Assembly: GCF_900109915.1 (NCBI RefSeq)
Contig: NZ_FOBU01000003.1
Location: 1-64,000 of the forward strand
From: Luteibacter sp. UNCMF331Sha3.1
Lineage (GTDB): Bacteria > Pseudomonadota > Gammaproteobacteria > Xanthomonadales > Rhodanobacteraceae
Reading direction: 5' to 3'
DNA: 64,000 bases
A program made the position numbers and the translations under genes. The notes under the pieces are model-generated. The model saw only the letters and a list, made by a program, of their open reading frames with translations. It was not told the origin of the DNA and did no database searches. Each line of letters opens with the position of its first letter. Within the stretch, counting starts at the first letter, position 1. Positions 38,383 to 48,500 of this stretch are shown piece by piece.

Positions 38383-38570
38383 GCCAATCCCCGTGCCGCT
38401 GCGCCGGGCGTCGCGCCCCGCCTGGAAGGACCATATCGCGCTTTGATGCACCGCGCCATAGTCCGAATAGTTGGCTCCCACCAGGACGAGGATTGACCCC
38501 AGCCTTCCTGCCGGCCACCCTTTCCCCCAATGCACCTTCTTACTATCGCCGCACCGCGGGGCCGGCACCG

Positions 38571-39605
38571 ATGAAGCCGCGCCGACTCTGGCTCATCGGC
38601 ACGGCCGGCGCGTGCGCCGCGTTATTCCTCTTCGCCAGCGGCGCGTGGGGTGCTTTCGCGCTCGCGTATCGGGCGCCCGGTTCTCGGGGCCTGCGGTTCG
38701 CCGTCGCGGCGGCATGGGCCACGGGATGCATCGCGCTCTGGGTGGCGTGGATCGCGGGGCACACAAGCGCCGGGGCGTCGCTGGTTCTCGCGCACGTGGC
38801 GCTTCTGCTCTGGTGGGCGACGATGCGCGCCCGCAACGACCATCTCTGGGCCGACGACGTGGCCTGCCTGCTGACCGGCGACATCGACGGCGATCGCGTC
38901 GAGCTGCGCAACGTGCGCGATTTCGCCTGGCGCGCGGAGACGGACTACGACATCCGCTGGGACACCCGCACGTTCGACCTGCGTCGTCTCGAGCGCGTCG
39001 ATGCGATCCTGTCGTACTGGTCGAGCGAAGCCATCGCGCACGCGATGCTTTCGTTCGGCTTCGACGACGCCCGGCATGTCGTGTTCTCGGTGGAAATCCG
39101 GCGCAAGCGCGGCGAGGCGTTCTCGGAGATCGGCGGTTTTTTCCGGCAGTTCGAGCTGATCCTGATCGCCGCCGACGAGCGCGACATCGTACGCGTGCGC
39201 ACGAACGTACGCGGCGAGGACGACTATCTTTTCCCCCTGCGCATGTCGCGCGACGCGATGCGCTCGCTCTTCGTATCGTACGTGGAGGCCGCGAACGAAC
39301 TCGCCCGCAAGCCGCGCTTCTACAACACGGTGACGTCGAACTGCACGACGATCGTCTATCGCATGGCGCGGCGCATCGACGGCGCGTTGCCCTTCGATCT
39401 GCGCCTGCTGCTCACGGGCTACCTGCCGGAGTATTTCCGGTCGACGGGAACGCTCGACCGGCGCCTGTCGGTGGACGAATGGCGGCGGTTGGGCCGCATC
39501 ACGCAGCGTGCGCGGGCCACCCGGCCGGAAGACGACTTCTCCGCCGCCATCCGGGACGGCGTACCCGCCGCTCAGTCGCCGCCGTCGGGGGACTCCACGA
39601 CATAG
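38571..39605 (+). CDS. DUF4105 membrane protein
   Basis: 344 residues. Three hydrophobic helices at the N-terminus (about 7-32, 42-62, 66-84) are followed by a large soluble domain matching DUF4105. Its hallmark is YNTVTSNCTTIVYRMARRI, where the Cys in SNCTT is the invariant residue, plus LLLTGYLPEYFRSTGTLD near the end. The family may be NlpC/P60-related and cysteine-dependent but its reaction is unknown. Its 3' end overlaps the 3' end of the convergent TraB/GumN gene by 34 bases. Confidence 0.85.
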   Translation: MKPRRLWLIGTAGACAALFLFASGAWGAFALAYRAPGSRGLRFAVAAAWATGCIALWVAWIAGHTSAGASLVLAHVALLLWWATMRARNDHLWADDVACLLTGDIDGDRVELRNVRDFAWRAETDYDIRWDTRTFDLRRLERVDAILSYWSSEAIAHAMLSFGFDDARHVVFSVEIRRKRGEAFSEIGGFFRQFELILIAADERDIVRVRTNVRGEDDYLFPLRMSRDAMRSLFVSYVEAANELARKPRFYNTVTSNCTTIVYRMARRIDGALPFDLRLLLTGYLPEYFRSTGTLDRRLSVDEWRRLGRITQRARATRPEDDFSAAIRDGVPAAQSPPSGDSTT

Positions 39606-40585
39606 CCCCTCGCCTTGAGCGCGGCGAGGTAGCCGTCCTTGCCGAGCAGGTCGTCGATCGGCACGATCGCGACGCTCTGTGCGTTCGCCGCGGTGGCTTC
39701 GTCGACGACCGCCAGCCATCGCTCGCGCACGGCCTTCGGCACGTCGGCGAGCCCGATGCGCTGGGCCACGCCACCCTCGGTCACCGCGCTCATGCAGGTA
39801 TCCCGCTGCGCGGCGCGGCGGTCGTCGCGTAGCGCGGCGAGGTCGCCGGTGGCCCATGCGTTGGCGCGCGCGGTCATGTCGGCGAGCTGCGTCTCGATGT
39901 TGTCCACGCTCTGCGTGAAGCACGACACGTCGTCGAGCGTGGAGCGCTTGAACGCCTTGACGGCCGCACGCGGATCGTCGACCAGCAGCGTGTATTCCAC
40001 GGGCACCTGCTTTACCCCGTGCTTCTCGGCCAGCGCCGTGACCGCCCGGGTGATCTGGCCCGACTTGCCGAGGCCCTTCTTCTTCACCGCGCTCTTGTAG
40101 AGTTCGAGCACGGCGAAGATCGGCCGGTAACGCTCCACGCCGCGGTCGTCGCCGATGTAGCGGCCCTTGACGTCGAGCCAGCGCGCGTAGACGTCGGCCG
40201 GTACGGTGTCCTTCAACGTCGCACGGTCGGGCAGGTTGCGCACGCCGATCAGCGAGGGCAGCAGGGCGAGGCGCCCGAAGAAGCCCGCGTTGGGTTTGAT
40301 CTCGACGTGCGGCGGCAAGATCAGCGCCCCCGACTGCGCAAGGGCCTCGTCGATCTCGTCGGTCTTCCACGTGATGCCGCGCGGCAGGGGCGAGAGGGTG
40401 CCGAGGATGAGGAGCGTGTGCCCTCCACGCGTCGCGCGCCATAGGCCGGGGCCGGGTTGCTCCCCGCTCACCGTGACGGCGTCGAGCGTGGGAATGAGCG
40501 CTGGCGGCGTGTCCTGAGCCAGGCACACCGCGTGCGGGGCTGCCAGGAGCGCGAAGGTAACCACAAGGCGGGCAAGACGATTCAT
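39572..40585 (-). CDS. TraB/GumN family protein, exported
   Basis: 337 residues. Signal peptide with cleavage near CLAQ. TraB/GumN-type features are the LWRATRGGHTLLILGTLSPLPRGITWK start, typical of the family's GxxH/GTxH region, with here GTLS in place of GTxH. A C-terminal stretch (SVAIVPIDDLLGKDGYLAALKARGYVV) replaces the usual GxGHL with IVPIDDLLG. The family includes the GumN product of the xanthan gene cluster and distant Tiki-type metalloproteases. The usual metal-binding His residues appear to be absent, so the protein may be non-catalytic. Periplasmic. Confidence 0.82.
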   Translation of the reverse strand: MNRLARLVVTFALLAAPHAVCLAQDTPPALIPTLDAVTVSGEQPGPGLWRATRGGHTLLILGTLSPLPRGITWKTDEIDEALAQSGALILPPHVEIKPNAGFFGRLALLPSLIGVRNLPDRATLKDTVPADVYARWLDVKGRYIGDDRGVERYRPIFAVLELYKSAVKKKGLGKSGQITRAVTALAEKHGVKQVPVEYTLLVDDPRAAVKAFKRSTLDDVSCFTQSVDNIETQLADMTARANAWATGDLAALRDDRRAAQRDTCMSAVTEGGVAQRIGLADVPKAVRERWLAVVDEATAANAQSVAIVPIDDLLGKDGYLAALKARGYVVESPDGGD

Positions 40586-40793
40586 GCGACGAGTCTAGGG
40601 CGCGGGGGGCGATTGCGGAATCGTTCCACCGCGGCTTGGTGGGTGACGTTTCCGTGAAGAATCGGCATACGGCGTCTTCCGTTGTGGGAGTGAAAGGGAA
40701 CAGATAATCTTGCGCCTCCGCAGACGTCGGCGCCTTACCTGTCGAGCCGATGGAATCCGGCCTGTTCGCCTCGCGAGGTTACCCACCTTTTAC

Positions 40794-41039
40794 ATGGCTC
40801 TGGTGATCTACGACATCCCGTTCGCGCCCGATCTCGCCGGCCTCTGGCACGTGCAGATCAACGGCGTGCCGACGGAAAACTTCGACTCGCGCGTCGCCGC
40901 GATCGGCTACGCCGTGCAGCAGTGCAAGCTGCTGGGCGGTCAGGGCGGTGTCCAGGTGCTCGTGTCCGTCGAAGGAGCCGACGGCATGTGGCGCGAATTC
41001 GAGTCGAACGCCAAGCGCCCGGTGGACGAGCTGCAATAG
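40794..41039 (+). CDS. Small hypothetical protein
   Basis: 81 residues (MALVIYDIPFAPDLAGLWHVQINGVP). The order strand, helix (VAAIGYAVQQCKLLG), strand (VQVLVSVEGADGMWREFE) resembles DUF2188-type small alpha/beta proteins, but I cannot name the family with certainty. Cytoplasmic. It is 64 bases before the next small gene on the same strand and may share its transcript. No strong ribosome site is seen before the ATG. Confidence 0.6.
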   Translation: MALVIYDIPFAPDLAGLWHVQINGVPTENFDSRVAAIGYAVQQCKLLGGQGGVQVLVSVEGADGMWREFESNAKRPVDELQ

Positions 41040-41103
41040 CACTGCACGTCACGTTGATGCGGGATGCATAGGATGGGTGGAAGGAAGGAGGATCTACCCA
41101 CCT

Positions 41104-41340
41104 ATGGCGCATCGAAAGATTGGTTATTTCGACGTGGAAGGCACGTGCTACGTGGCCAAACCGGGTCGCTGGCGTGGCAAGTACGTCATCAGCGAAGACG
41201 GCGACGAAGTCGCCGAGAAGCTCTGCGTCACCCTGCATGAGAACGAAGAGGACGCCTGCGCGGAGGGGCTGACGCTGGGCGTCGCCGCCGCGCGGAAGCT
41301 GATGAAGGATCGCGAGGGCTTCGACCCCGGCGACGCGTAG
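41104..41340 (+). CDS. Small hypothetical protein
   Basis: 78 residues, acidic (MAHRKIGYFDVEGTCYVAKPGRWRGKYVISEDGDEVAEKLCVTLHENEEDACAEG). It has an excellent Shine-Dalgarno (AAGGAGG, 11 bases upstream). Two-strand and helix pattern, no membrane segment. Family not recognised. The DUF3820 gene begins 10 bases after its stop, so the two are translated from one message. Confidence 0.65.
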   Translation: MAHRKIGYFDVEGTCYVAKPGRWRGKYVISEDGDEVAEKLCVTLHENEEDACAEGLTLGVAAARKLMKDREGFDPGDA

Positions 41341-41350
41341 AATCGGTGGG

Positions 41351-41593
41351 ATGACCGACTTCGAAGACCGATTCCGCGACGACCTCGCCCGTCTCGCCAC
41401 CGCGACCATGCCGTTCGGCAAGTTCAAGGGCAGGGCGATCGCCGATCTCCCGGGCAACTACCTCGCGTGGTTCGCCCGCGAAGGGTTCCCGCCCGGTGAG
41501 CTGGGACGGCTTCTCGCGCTGATGCTGGAGCTCGATCACAACGGCCTGCGCCGCCTCCTCGATCCGTTGCGCGAGCGCTCGCGTCCTGCATAG
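41351..41593 (+). CDS. DUF3820 family protein
   Basis: 80 residues. The core MPFGKFKGRAIADLPGNYLAWFAREGFPPGELGRLLALMLELDHNGL matches DUF3820, a small nucleic-acid-associated fold also found attached to exonuclease-type proteins. FGKFKG and the LPxxYLxW signature are the diagnostic parts. Function unknown. It follows the preceding small gene by 10 bases. Confidence 0.9.
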   Translation: MTDFEDRFRDDLARLATATMPFGKFKGRAIADLPGNYLAWFAREGFPPGELGRLLALMLELDHNGLRRLLDPLRERSRPA

Positions 41594-41767
41594 GGCGTGC
41601 CACCCAGGCGCGTTCTCGCCGGTCGAAAGATATTCCGAATGGCCGATGGTGCGCCCCGTTTACGCGGCGTAAGTTTTCCTTGCGTCCCTGTGAACGAAGT
41701 GTTCCGAACCTCGTTCGCCGCCTCGCGAAGTCCAAGCCCCACTCCCCTAAGGCTTCGGAGACACACA

Positions 41768-44614
41768 ATGAAAACGATCTCCCAGAAGGCGCTTCGGCGT
41801 CACGGCCTCGCTTTGTCCATCGCCGCCGCGCTGGCGTGCGGCCACGCCGCCGCGCAGCAGGTGCCGCCGTCGGCTGCCGCTCCCGCTCCCGCGCCGCAGG
41901 ACGCCGCCGATGCGCAGAAGACGACCGAGCTGACCGCCATCACCGTCACGGGTTCGGCGTTGCCGCGTATCGACGTGGAGACGCCGTCTCCCGTGCAGAC
42001 AATCACGGCCGAACAGATCCAGAAGAGCGGCCTCAACACCGTATCCGACGTGGTGCGTTCGATCTCGGCCGATAACAGCGGCTCCATCCCCGCATCGTTC
42101 ACCGCCGGCTTCGCAGCCGGCTCGTCGGGCGTGGCGCTGCGCGGCCTCACCGTCAATTCGACGCTCGTGCTGATCGACGGGCGCCGCGCGGCGAGCTATC
42201 CGCTCGCCGACGATGGCCAGCGCTCGTTCGTGGACCTGAACACCATTCCGTCGAACGCGATCGAACGCATCGAGGTACTGAAGGATGGCGCCTCGTCGCT
42301 CTACGGCGCCGACGCCATCGCGGGCGTCGTCAACATCATCCTCCGGCCCGGTTACCAGGGCACGGAGTTCACGGCCGACGTCGGGACGTCTCAGCACGGC
42401 GGCGGCACGACGAAACGCGCCACGGTGCTCTTCGGTGGCGGCGACCTCAAGAAGGATGGCTGGAACGCGTACATGAGCGCCGAATACCAGCGCGACGAAC
42501 GGATCATGACCCGCGACCGCGGGTATCCGTACAACACCGCGGACATCCGGCGCAGTGGCGGCAACAACCTGATCGGCGGTCAGCCGTCGCAGAACTCGGG
42601 CTCGATCTACGGCACGGTGACGCCGGGCACACTGTCGCGTCCGGGCGACGTGACCTCCGGCGTGCCCGATCCCGACGGCGTCGCGCAACCGCTGGTTCCC
42701 TGCGGGCCAGCGGCGTCGCTCGTGACCGACGATCCTGCGAATCCGGGCAGCTATTGCGCGCAGAACTTCGCGCGCTACGCCGCGATCCAGCCGACCACGG
42801 ATCGCCGGGGCCTCTATGGCCGCTTCACCATCCAGGTGTCCGACAAGACGAAGGCGTACATCGCGGCGAGCTACTACCAGGTGAAGACGACCTTCCCGGG
42901 TGCACCCGCGCAGATCCAGGCCGGCACGCCGCGCAACACGAACTCGATCGCGCTGCCCGCGACGTTGCCCGACGGTTCGCTCAATCCCAACAATCCGTTC
43001 GCGGCGAACGGGCAGGCGGCGCTCATCAACTACGGCTTCCCGAGCGCGCTGGCCAGCGGCGAGAACAACAACCGCAACTTCCGCCTCGTCGGCGGACTCA
43101 CGGGCCAGTGGGGCGACTGGAGTTACGACACGGCACTGGTGCTGAACCACTCGTCGCTCGAAACGCGGCTCAACGGGTTCCTCAACTACGACCGCCTCAT
43201 CGACGTGGCGAGCAACGGCACGTACAACTTCCTCGACCCATCGGCCAACTCGCCGCAGCTGCTCGCGTCGCTGTCGCCGCAACTGCGCAAGACCTCGACG
43301 AGCGACCTGCAGTCGATCGACTTCCACGTCACGCGTCCGCTGATGGACCTGGGCGGCGGTTCGCTCGGGCTGGCCACGGGCATCGACGTGCGGCACGAGG
43401 AGCAGGACGATCCGGACCTGAATCCGAACCTCGCCGCGCAGGGACTCGGCATCGCGCACGTCAAGGGCGACCGCACGGTGTCGGGCGTGTACGTCGAGCT
43501 GGATGCGCCGTTCCTCGAATCGCTCGAGGTCGACGTCTCCGGTCGCTACGACCACTACTCCGACTTCGGCAACAACTTCTCGCCGAAGATCGGCATCAAG
43601 TGGAAACCGATCGAGGAGCTCGCCCTGCGCGGCACGTTCTCGAAAGGCTTCCGTGCCCCGAGCTTCGCCGAGAACGGTTCGAGCGAAGCGGAAGGCTTCG
43701 CCACCTACACGCCGCCGGCCGAGTTCCAGGAACTGCACGGCAACAGCGGTTACGTGCAGCCGTACGGCCTCGGCTTCCTCACTCGTGCCAACAAGAACAT
43801 CAAGCCCGAGCGCTCGAAGAGCTGGACGTTCGGCTTGCTCTACCAGCCGACGCCGGACCTGAGCGCATCGCTCGATTACTACCGGATCAAGAAGACCGGC
43901 GTGATCGCGCAGCAGAGCGCCAGCGCCGTGCTGGACGCGTACTACGCCGGACTGCCGCTGCCCGAGGCGTCGGCCATCGTGCAGGACGTGCCCGACCCCG
44001 CGGCGCCCGACGCGTTGCCGCGTCCGCTCGTGGTGGCCGCGCCGTACGTCAACCAGAACGCGCTGGAAACGAAGGGCCTGGACCTCAACCTCAAGGCGGG
44101 TTTCGACTTCAGCGAGAACGTGCGATTCACCAGCGAGCTCAACCTGACGAAGATCATCAGCTGGCAGCTGACGCTGGAGGACGGTACGAAACTGCAGTTC
44201 GTGGGCACGCACGGGCCGTATGGCCTCTCGTCGGGCGCGGGCACGCCGCGTTATCGCGGGTCGTGGGCCAACAGCATCCAGTTCGGTCGGGCGACGATCA
44301 CCGGCACCGTGTACTACACCAGCGGCATCAAGCTGACGGCACCGGACATCACGTCGGGGTGCTTCTCGACCAACACGGATACCGGTGCGAACGTGCCTTC
44401 CAATTGCCGGATGGCGTCGTTCACCGACTTCGATCTCACCGGGCGTTACGACATCAACGACAAGGTGGCGATCACGGGTTCGGTGATGAACGTCTTCGAC
44501 AAGAAGGCGCCGTTCGATCCGCTCAACTACGCCGCGCTGAACTACAACCCGACCTATGCGCAGAACGGCGTGGTCGGACGCTTCTTCACCCTCGGTGTCC
44601 GGGTGAAGCTGTAA
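41768..44614 (+). CDS. Large TonB-dependent outer-membrane receptor
   Basis: 948 residues. Signal peptide (SIAAALACGHAAAQ) is followed by a Pro/Ala linker, TonB box (TELTAITVTGSALPRIDVETPSPVQTI), plug domain (VALRGLTVNSTLVLIDGRRAASYPLADDG; VDLNTIPSNAIERIEVLKDGASSLYGADAIAGVVNIILR), then a long barrel ending in LGVRVKL. The LIDGRR and FVDLNTIP motifs are typical of the Xanthomonadales receptor group that imports carbohydrates, peptides or unknown compounds rather than simple siderophores. No linked hydrolase or transporter is adjacent, so the substrate is open. It has its own upstream region (41594-41767) and GC-rich hairpins after the stop. Confidence 0.93.
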   Translation: MKTISQKALRRHGLALSIAAALACGHAAAQQVPPSAAAPAPAPQDAADAQKTTELTAITVTGSALPRIDVETPSPVQTITAEQIQKSGLNTVSDVVRSISADNSGSIPASFTAGFAAGSSGVALRGLTVNSTLVLIDGRRAASYPLADDGQRSFVDLNTIPSNAIERIEVLKDGASSLYGADAIAGVVNIILRPGYQGTEFTADVGTSQHGGGTTKRATVLFGGGDLKKDGWNAYMSAEYQRDERIMTRDRGYPYNTADIRRSGGNNLIGGQPSQNSGSIYGTVTPGTLSRPGDVTSGVPDPDGVAQPLVPCGPAASLVTDDPANPGSYCAQNFARYAAIQPTTDRRGLYGRFTIQVSDKTKAYIAASYYQVKTTFPGAPAQIQAGTPRNTNSIALPATLPDGSLNPNNPFAANGQAALINYGFPSALASGENNNRNFRLVGGLTGQWGDWSYDTALVLNHSSLETRLNGFLNYDRLIDVASNGTYNFLDPSANSPQLLASLSPQLRKTSTSDLQSIDFHVTRPLMDLGGGSLGLATGIDVRHEEQDDPDLNPNLAAQGLGIAHVKGDRTVSGVYVELDAPFLESLEVDVSGRYDHYSDFGNNFSPKIGIKWKPIEELALRGTFSKGFRAPSFAENGSSEAEGFATYTPPAEFQELHGNSGYVQPYGLGFLTRANKNIKPERSKSWTFGLLYQPTPDLSASLDYYRIKKTGVIAQQSASAVLDAYYAGLPLPEASAIVQDVPDPAAPDALPRPLVVAAPYVNQNALETKGLDLNLKAGFDFSENVRFTSELNLTKIISWQLTLEDGTKLQFVGTHGPYGLSSGAGTPRYRGSWANSIQFGRATITGTVYYTSGIKLTAPDITSGCFSTNTDTGANVPSNCRMASFTDFDLTGRYDINDKVAITGSVMNVFDKKAPFDPLNYAALNYNPTYAQNGVVGRFFTLGVRVKL

Positions 44615-44917
44615 GGGCCTCCGCCGGCCAGCGGCGGCGTCGGTCGACCCGGCGCCGCCATCGTGTTCGCACAGCGTGTCGGTGGCGGTGCGGGGAAAGC
44701 GGCCGGACCCCGGCATGCCCCGGGTCCCGCCGGCGGCCACCGCCGGTGCGCTGTGCGGCCGCATCGGCGGGGTAGGTTGACGCTAAGGTTAAAATGCCGT
44801 AGTTACGACGGTTGGGGGAATTCAGCAAGGGGGCCGGAAGGCCATGGCACGTCGATTCGCGCTACACCGTGTTATCGCTCCACGTCGCATCGCATCGCTC
44901 CCGTCGGGGGGCATCGC
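44615..44917. other. Spacer after the large TonB receptor
   Basis: 303 bases. A GC-rich inverted repeat (GGACCC...GGGTCC, about 44704-44727) may end the receptor transcript. A TTGACG at 44777-44782 stands near an AT-rich patch (TTAAAAT) and could belong to a promoter of the small downstream gene. No other gene seen. Confidence 0.4.
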
Positions 44918-45088
44918 ATGACCGGCCACCTCGACGACACCGACATCCCGGCGCTGCCGGACGGCCTCGTGCCGGGCAGCGTGGCGCCTTTCATCATGCG
45001 TTACGGCACCGGGTTCCTGCTCGCCATGCAGAAGGCGGCGGCCGACCACGACGCCGCGCACTCATCGACCGAATCCGAGCCGGCCTAG
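44918..45088 (+). CDS. Small hypothetical protein
   Basis: 56 residues (MTGHLDDTDIPALPDGLVPG...). A G-rich ribosome site (GGGGGG) precedes the ATG by 7 bases. There is an amphipathic middle segment (VAPFIMRYGTGFLLAMQKAAADHD). Family not recognised. Its stop overlaps the stop of the next, convergent small gene by four bases, an arrangement that argues weakly that both are real. Confidence 0.5.
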   Translation: MTGHLDDTDIPALPDGLVPGSVAPFIMRYGTGFLLAMQKAAADHDAAHSSTESEPA

Positions 45089-45234
45089 CGTTCCGCGGGG
45101 TGCGACGTTGGCGCCCGCGCGCCGTCGTCCGGCGTGTCGCCCGCCGGACCACCACGATGGATGGCACCGACGACGAAGATCGCCACCATGGCGACGATCA
45201 GGGCGATGAGTGCGTAGTAGCGCGATCGGTTCAT
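45085..45234 (-). CDS. Small single-helix membrane protein
   Basis: 49 residues from the ATG at 45234 (MNRSRYYALIALIVAMVAIFVVGAIHRGG). One membrane helix at about 7-26 is followed by a Pro/Asp/Ala-rich soluble tail. GAGG lies about 8 bases upstream. Unknown function, likely an inner-membrane micro-protein. Confidence 0.55.
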   Translation of the reverse strand: MNRSRYYALIALIVAMVAIFVVGAIHRGGPAGDTPDDGARAPTSHPAER

Positions 45235-45552
45235 GGAGGCCTCGTTAGCGGACGCGAGGAGTGTCCGCGCGCGATGGTCAAAGGAATGGAAGGCGGGCGT
45301 TAGGGCGCCGTGCTTCGGGCCGCCCATGCGGTGCATCGGCGCCCCGGCGAGGGGCGCGAGCAACCACGCAGTTTGCCCGTGCCTGCCTCCGGGTGGGAGG
45401 CGCGGTGCCGCTCGCAAGGCGCTCGCCGAGAACCGCATGCGATAGCGAACATTCTCAAAAACATAGAAGTTTTCTGAAAAATCCAACCGATTGCGCTTGG
45501 ATGACAGACGTGGGCACTGCGCTTACGTACAGTCGCGCGCCTTGCTTACGGA
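45235..45552. other. Upstream region of the RHS gene
   Basis: 318 bases. The last 120 bases turn AT-rich (about 45450-45485, TTCTCAAAAACATAG...), unlike the flanking sequence, which suggests a promoter region for the RHS gene. No gene or clear -35/-10 pair identified. Confidence 0.4.
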
Positions 45553-48500
45553 ATGGATGAATACATGCGAAGGAATGCGAAACGGCGGGCGCTGGCGCTC
45601 GCGCTGGCGCTCGCGCTGGCGCTAGCTATCCCGGTGACCGCAGTCGCGGTGGATATCGCGCCGGATATCGAGTTTTCCGTCCGACGAAAAGACCAGTCGA
45701 CCCTTTACTTCCAAGATATGAAGGAGGCCGCGGGCGCTGCCATGTCGACCGCCTGCGAAGAAAATGGCTACGTCGAGTGCCAGTTCGACCATGCGAGCGC
45801 TTTCGGCTCAGGCTACGTCACGAAATATTTCTACAAGAAGCCACCGAACGACACCTTCTTTCCCGTCACTGTGTTCAATTACGCGTACTACGCGTGCGCG
45901 ATTGAACCATCGCTCTACATTGTCAAGGATTCGCTCGTCTATGGGCCTTACCCCAATCGCGACCAGGCGGTGGGCGTCACCTGGGGCGATTACGTTTGCC
46001 GCTATGCGCTCGACCCGGATCCCGAGACCGAACCTGAGCATCAATCCGAGCTCGGCGCTGGCGATTGCGAAACACGCCCCAACGCGGGTAATCCCATCAA
46101 CGTCGGGTTGAACAACAAGTATCAGGAAGTCGAAGACATCGCCGCGACGGCGGCCTCGCCGTTGCATTGGTCGCGCTATTACAACAGCGGTATCGCTGGC
46201 GATGCGAAGAACACGTGGCCTTCGATCGCTCACCTCGGTAGCCGTTGGCGCGGCACGTACGATCGGTCGCTGATGACGATCGCCGGCGTCGCCGCGCCGA
46301 CGGTGCGGCTTGTTCGCCATACCGGCGAGCGCCTGGAATTCACTGAGGTCGACGGGCGCTACCGCAGCGTGGCCGATCCGCGTGGGCAGCTCACGCGCGC
46401 GGGTGAGGGCTGGAGCTACCGAAGCGCCGCCGGCGAGACGGAAGCGTACGATGCCAACGGTCGCCTCGTGTCGCTCGATGCCGGCACCGATCGCGCGGTC
46501 CGGTTCGTGTATGGCGACGCGCTGTCCGAAGCCATCGATGCGCAGGGGCGCCGATTGGTCTTCGGCTACGACGCGGCGGGGCGCATCGTCACGGTGAGCG
46601 ACGGGGCCGGTGTGGCCGTGACCTATGGGTATGACGAGAAAGACGACGCCGGCCTGCGTGCCGATCTGGTAAGTGCGACCTACGCCGATGCGTCTTCGCA
46701 CGTGTACGCGTACAACGAAGCGACCTATGTCAGCGGCGTATCGCGCCCCCATGCGCTCACCGGCATCCACGACGAAACCGGTGTACGCTTTGCCACCTTC
46801 CGCTACGATGCCGACGGCCGGGCCGTGGCCAGCGAGCACATCGAAGGCGCCGACGCGACGCAACTGGTGCGCGAGGCGGACGGCACCGTGGCGGTCACCG
46901 GTCCACTGAAATCGGTCCATCGGTATCGGTACGCGCAAATTCGTGGAGTGAAGCGCTTGGTTGGCGTCGATCAGCCCGGTGGCGCGGGATGCGCCGCCGC
47001 AAGCGCCGCGATCGATTACGACGATAGCGGGCTCATCGCGCGGCGGGTCGGCTTCGATGGGCGTGTCACCACGTACAAGCACGATGCGGAAGGGAACGAG
47101 ACGGAGCGGACCGACGCCGCGGGCACACCGTCGGCGCGCACGATCACCACGGAATGGCACCCGGAACTGCGCAAGCCGCTGCGCATCGCGATGCCGGGGC
47201 GCGAAGAGCGCTTCACGTACGACGCCGCCGGCAACGTTACCCGCCGTGAGCTTTGGGGCTCGTTAGATCCCACCCAGGCCGACGCGCCGCTGACGCTATC
47301 CCGCGTCTGGCGAATGACCTACGACGGGCAGGGGCGGCTGATGCGGGACGAAGGGCCGCGAAGCGACACCGACACCATCGCGACGCTCGCGACCTATGCC
47401 TATCGTAACGCCGACGCGCCCGGATGTTCGGCTGCAACGCCCTGCGACTACCGTGCGGGCGATCTCTGGAAGATCACCGACGCGCTCGGCCACGTCGAGG
47501 AATTCCTGCGTTACGACCCGGCGGGCCGCATGCTGGCGCGTCGGGATGCGGTCGGAACGGTCTACAGTTATCTCTACACCGACCGTGGCTGGCTACGGGA
47601 GATCGATGAGCAGCGCCCGGATGGATCACACGCGATCACGGCCGTCACATACAACGCGCGCGGCGACATCGCCAGCCTCACCGATGCCGATGGAGTGCGG
47701 CTTGCCTTCGACTACGACAAGGCCGGGCGTCTTATCCAGATAGCGAACCCATCCGGCCACCGGCTCCGCTTCAGACTCGACGCGGCGGGTAACCGCATTC
47801 AGGAAGACAGCGATGACAGCATGTTCCTCGCCACGCAGCTCAAACGCAGCATCGACGCGCTCGGCCGCGTCGAGACCGAGACACGCGACGGCGGCGGGAT
47901 CACCCGATACACCTATGATGCGCTCGGCCGACCCACCGGCGTGACCGACGCCGACGGTCGCCAGGACAGCAGCGCCTACGATGCGCTGGGCCGGCTGCGC
48001 GAGGCGGTGCAGGACGTCGGCGGTGTCAATGCCAGCACGCGGACGACCTACGACCCGCTCGACCAGCCTACGGGCGTGGAAGACGCCAAGGGCGTGCTCA
48101 CCCGCTATCTCGCAACGGGCCTCGGCGATGTCGGCAGCGTCGACAGTCCCGATGGCGGCATCAGCACCGACGAGCACGACGCGGCGGGTTTGCTGCGCCG
48201 TCATGAGGGGCCGGGCGGCATCGGCAGCTTCGACGTCGCACGCGATGCGCTCGGTCGACCGCTCACGGTGACCTATGGCGACACTGCGCAGCTTACGCGG
48301 TACACCTACGACAGCCCCGACCCGGCTTGCGCGTCGACGGAGCGTCACGCCACGGGGCGTCTGTCTTCGGTGACGCAAGGCGCGACACGTACAGCGTTCT
48401 GCTACGACGCCCCCGGCCACGTCACGCGCAAGATCCAGCAGGCCGGCGGCACGACGCAGGCCGTGTCGTATCGCTACAGTCTCGCCGGCCGGCTGCAGGA

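Noticed and set aside
45589-45624. Phase-variable on/off switch at the RHS start
   Set aside because: The unit length is 12, a multiple of three, so slippage keeps the frame; only peptide length would change.
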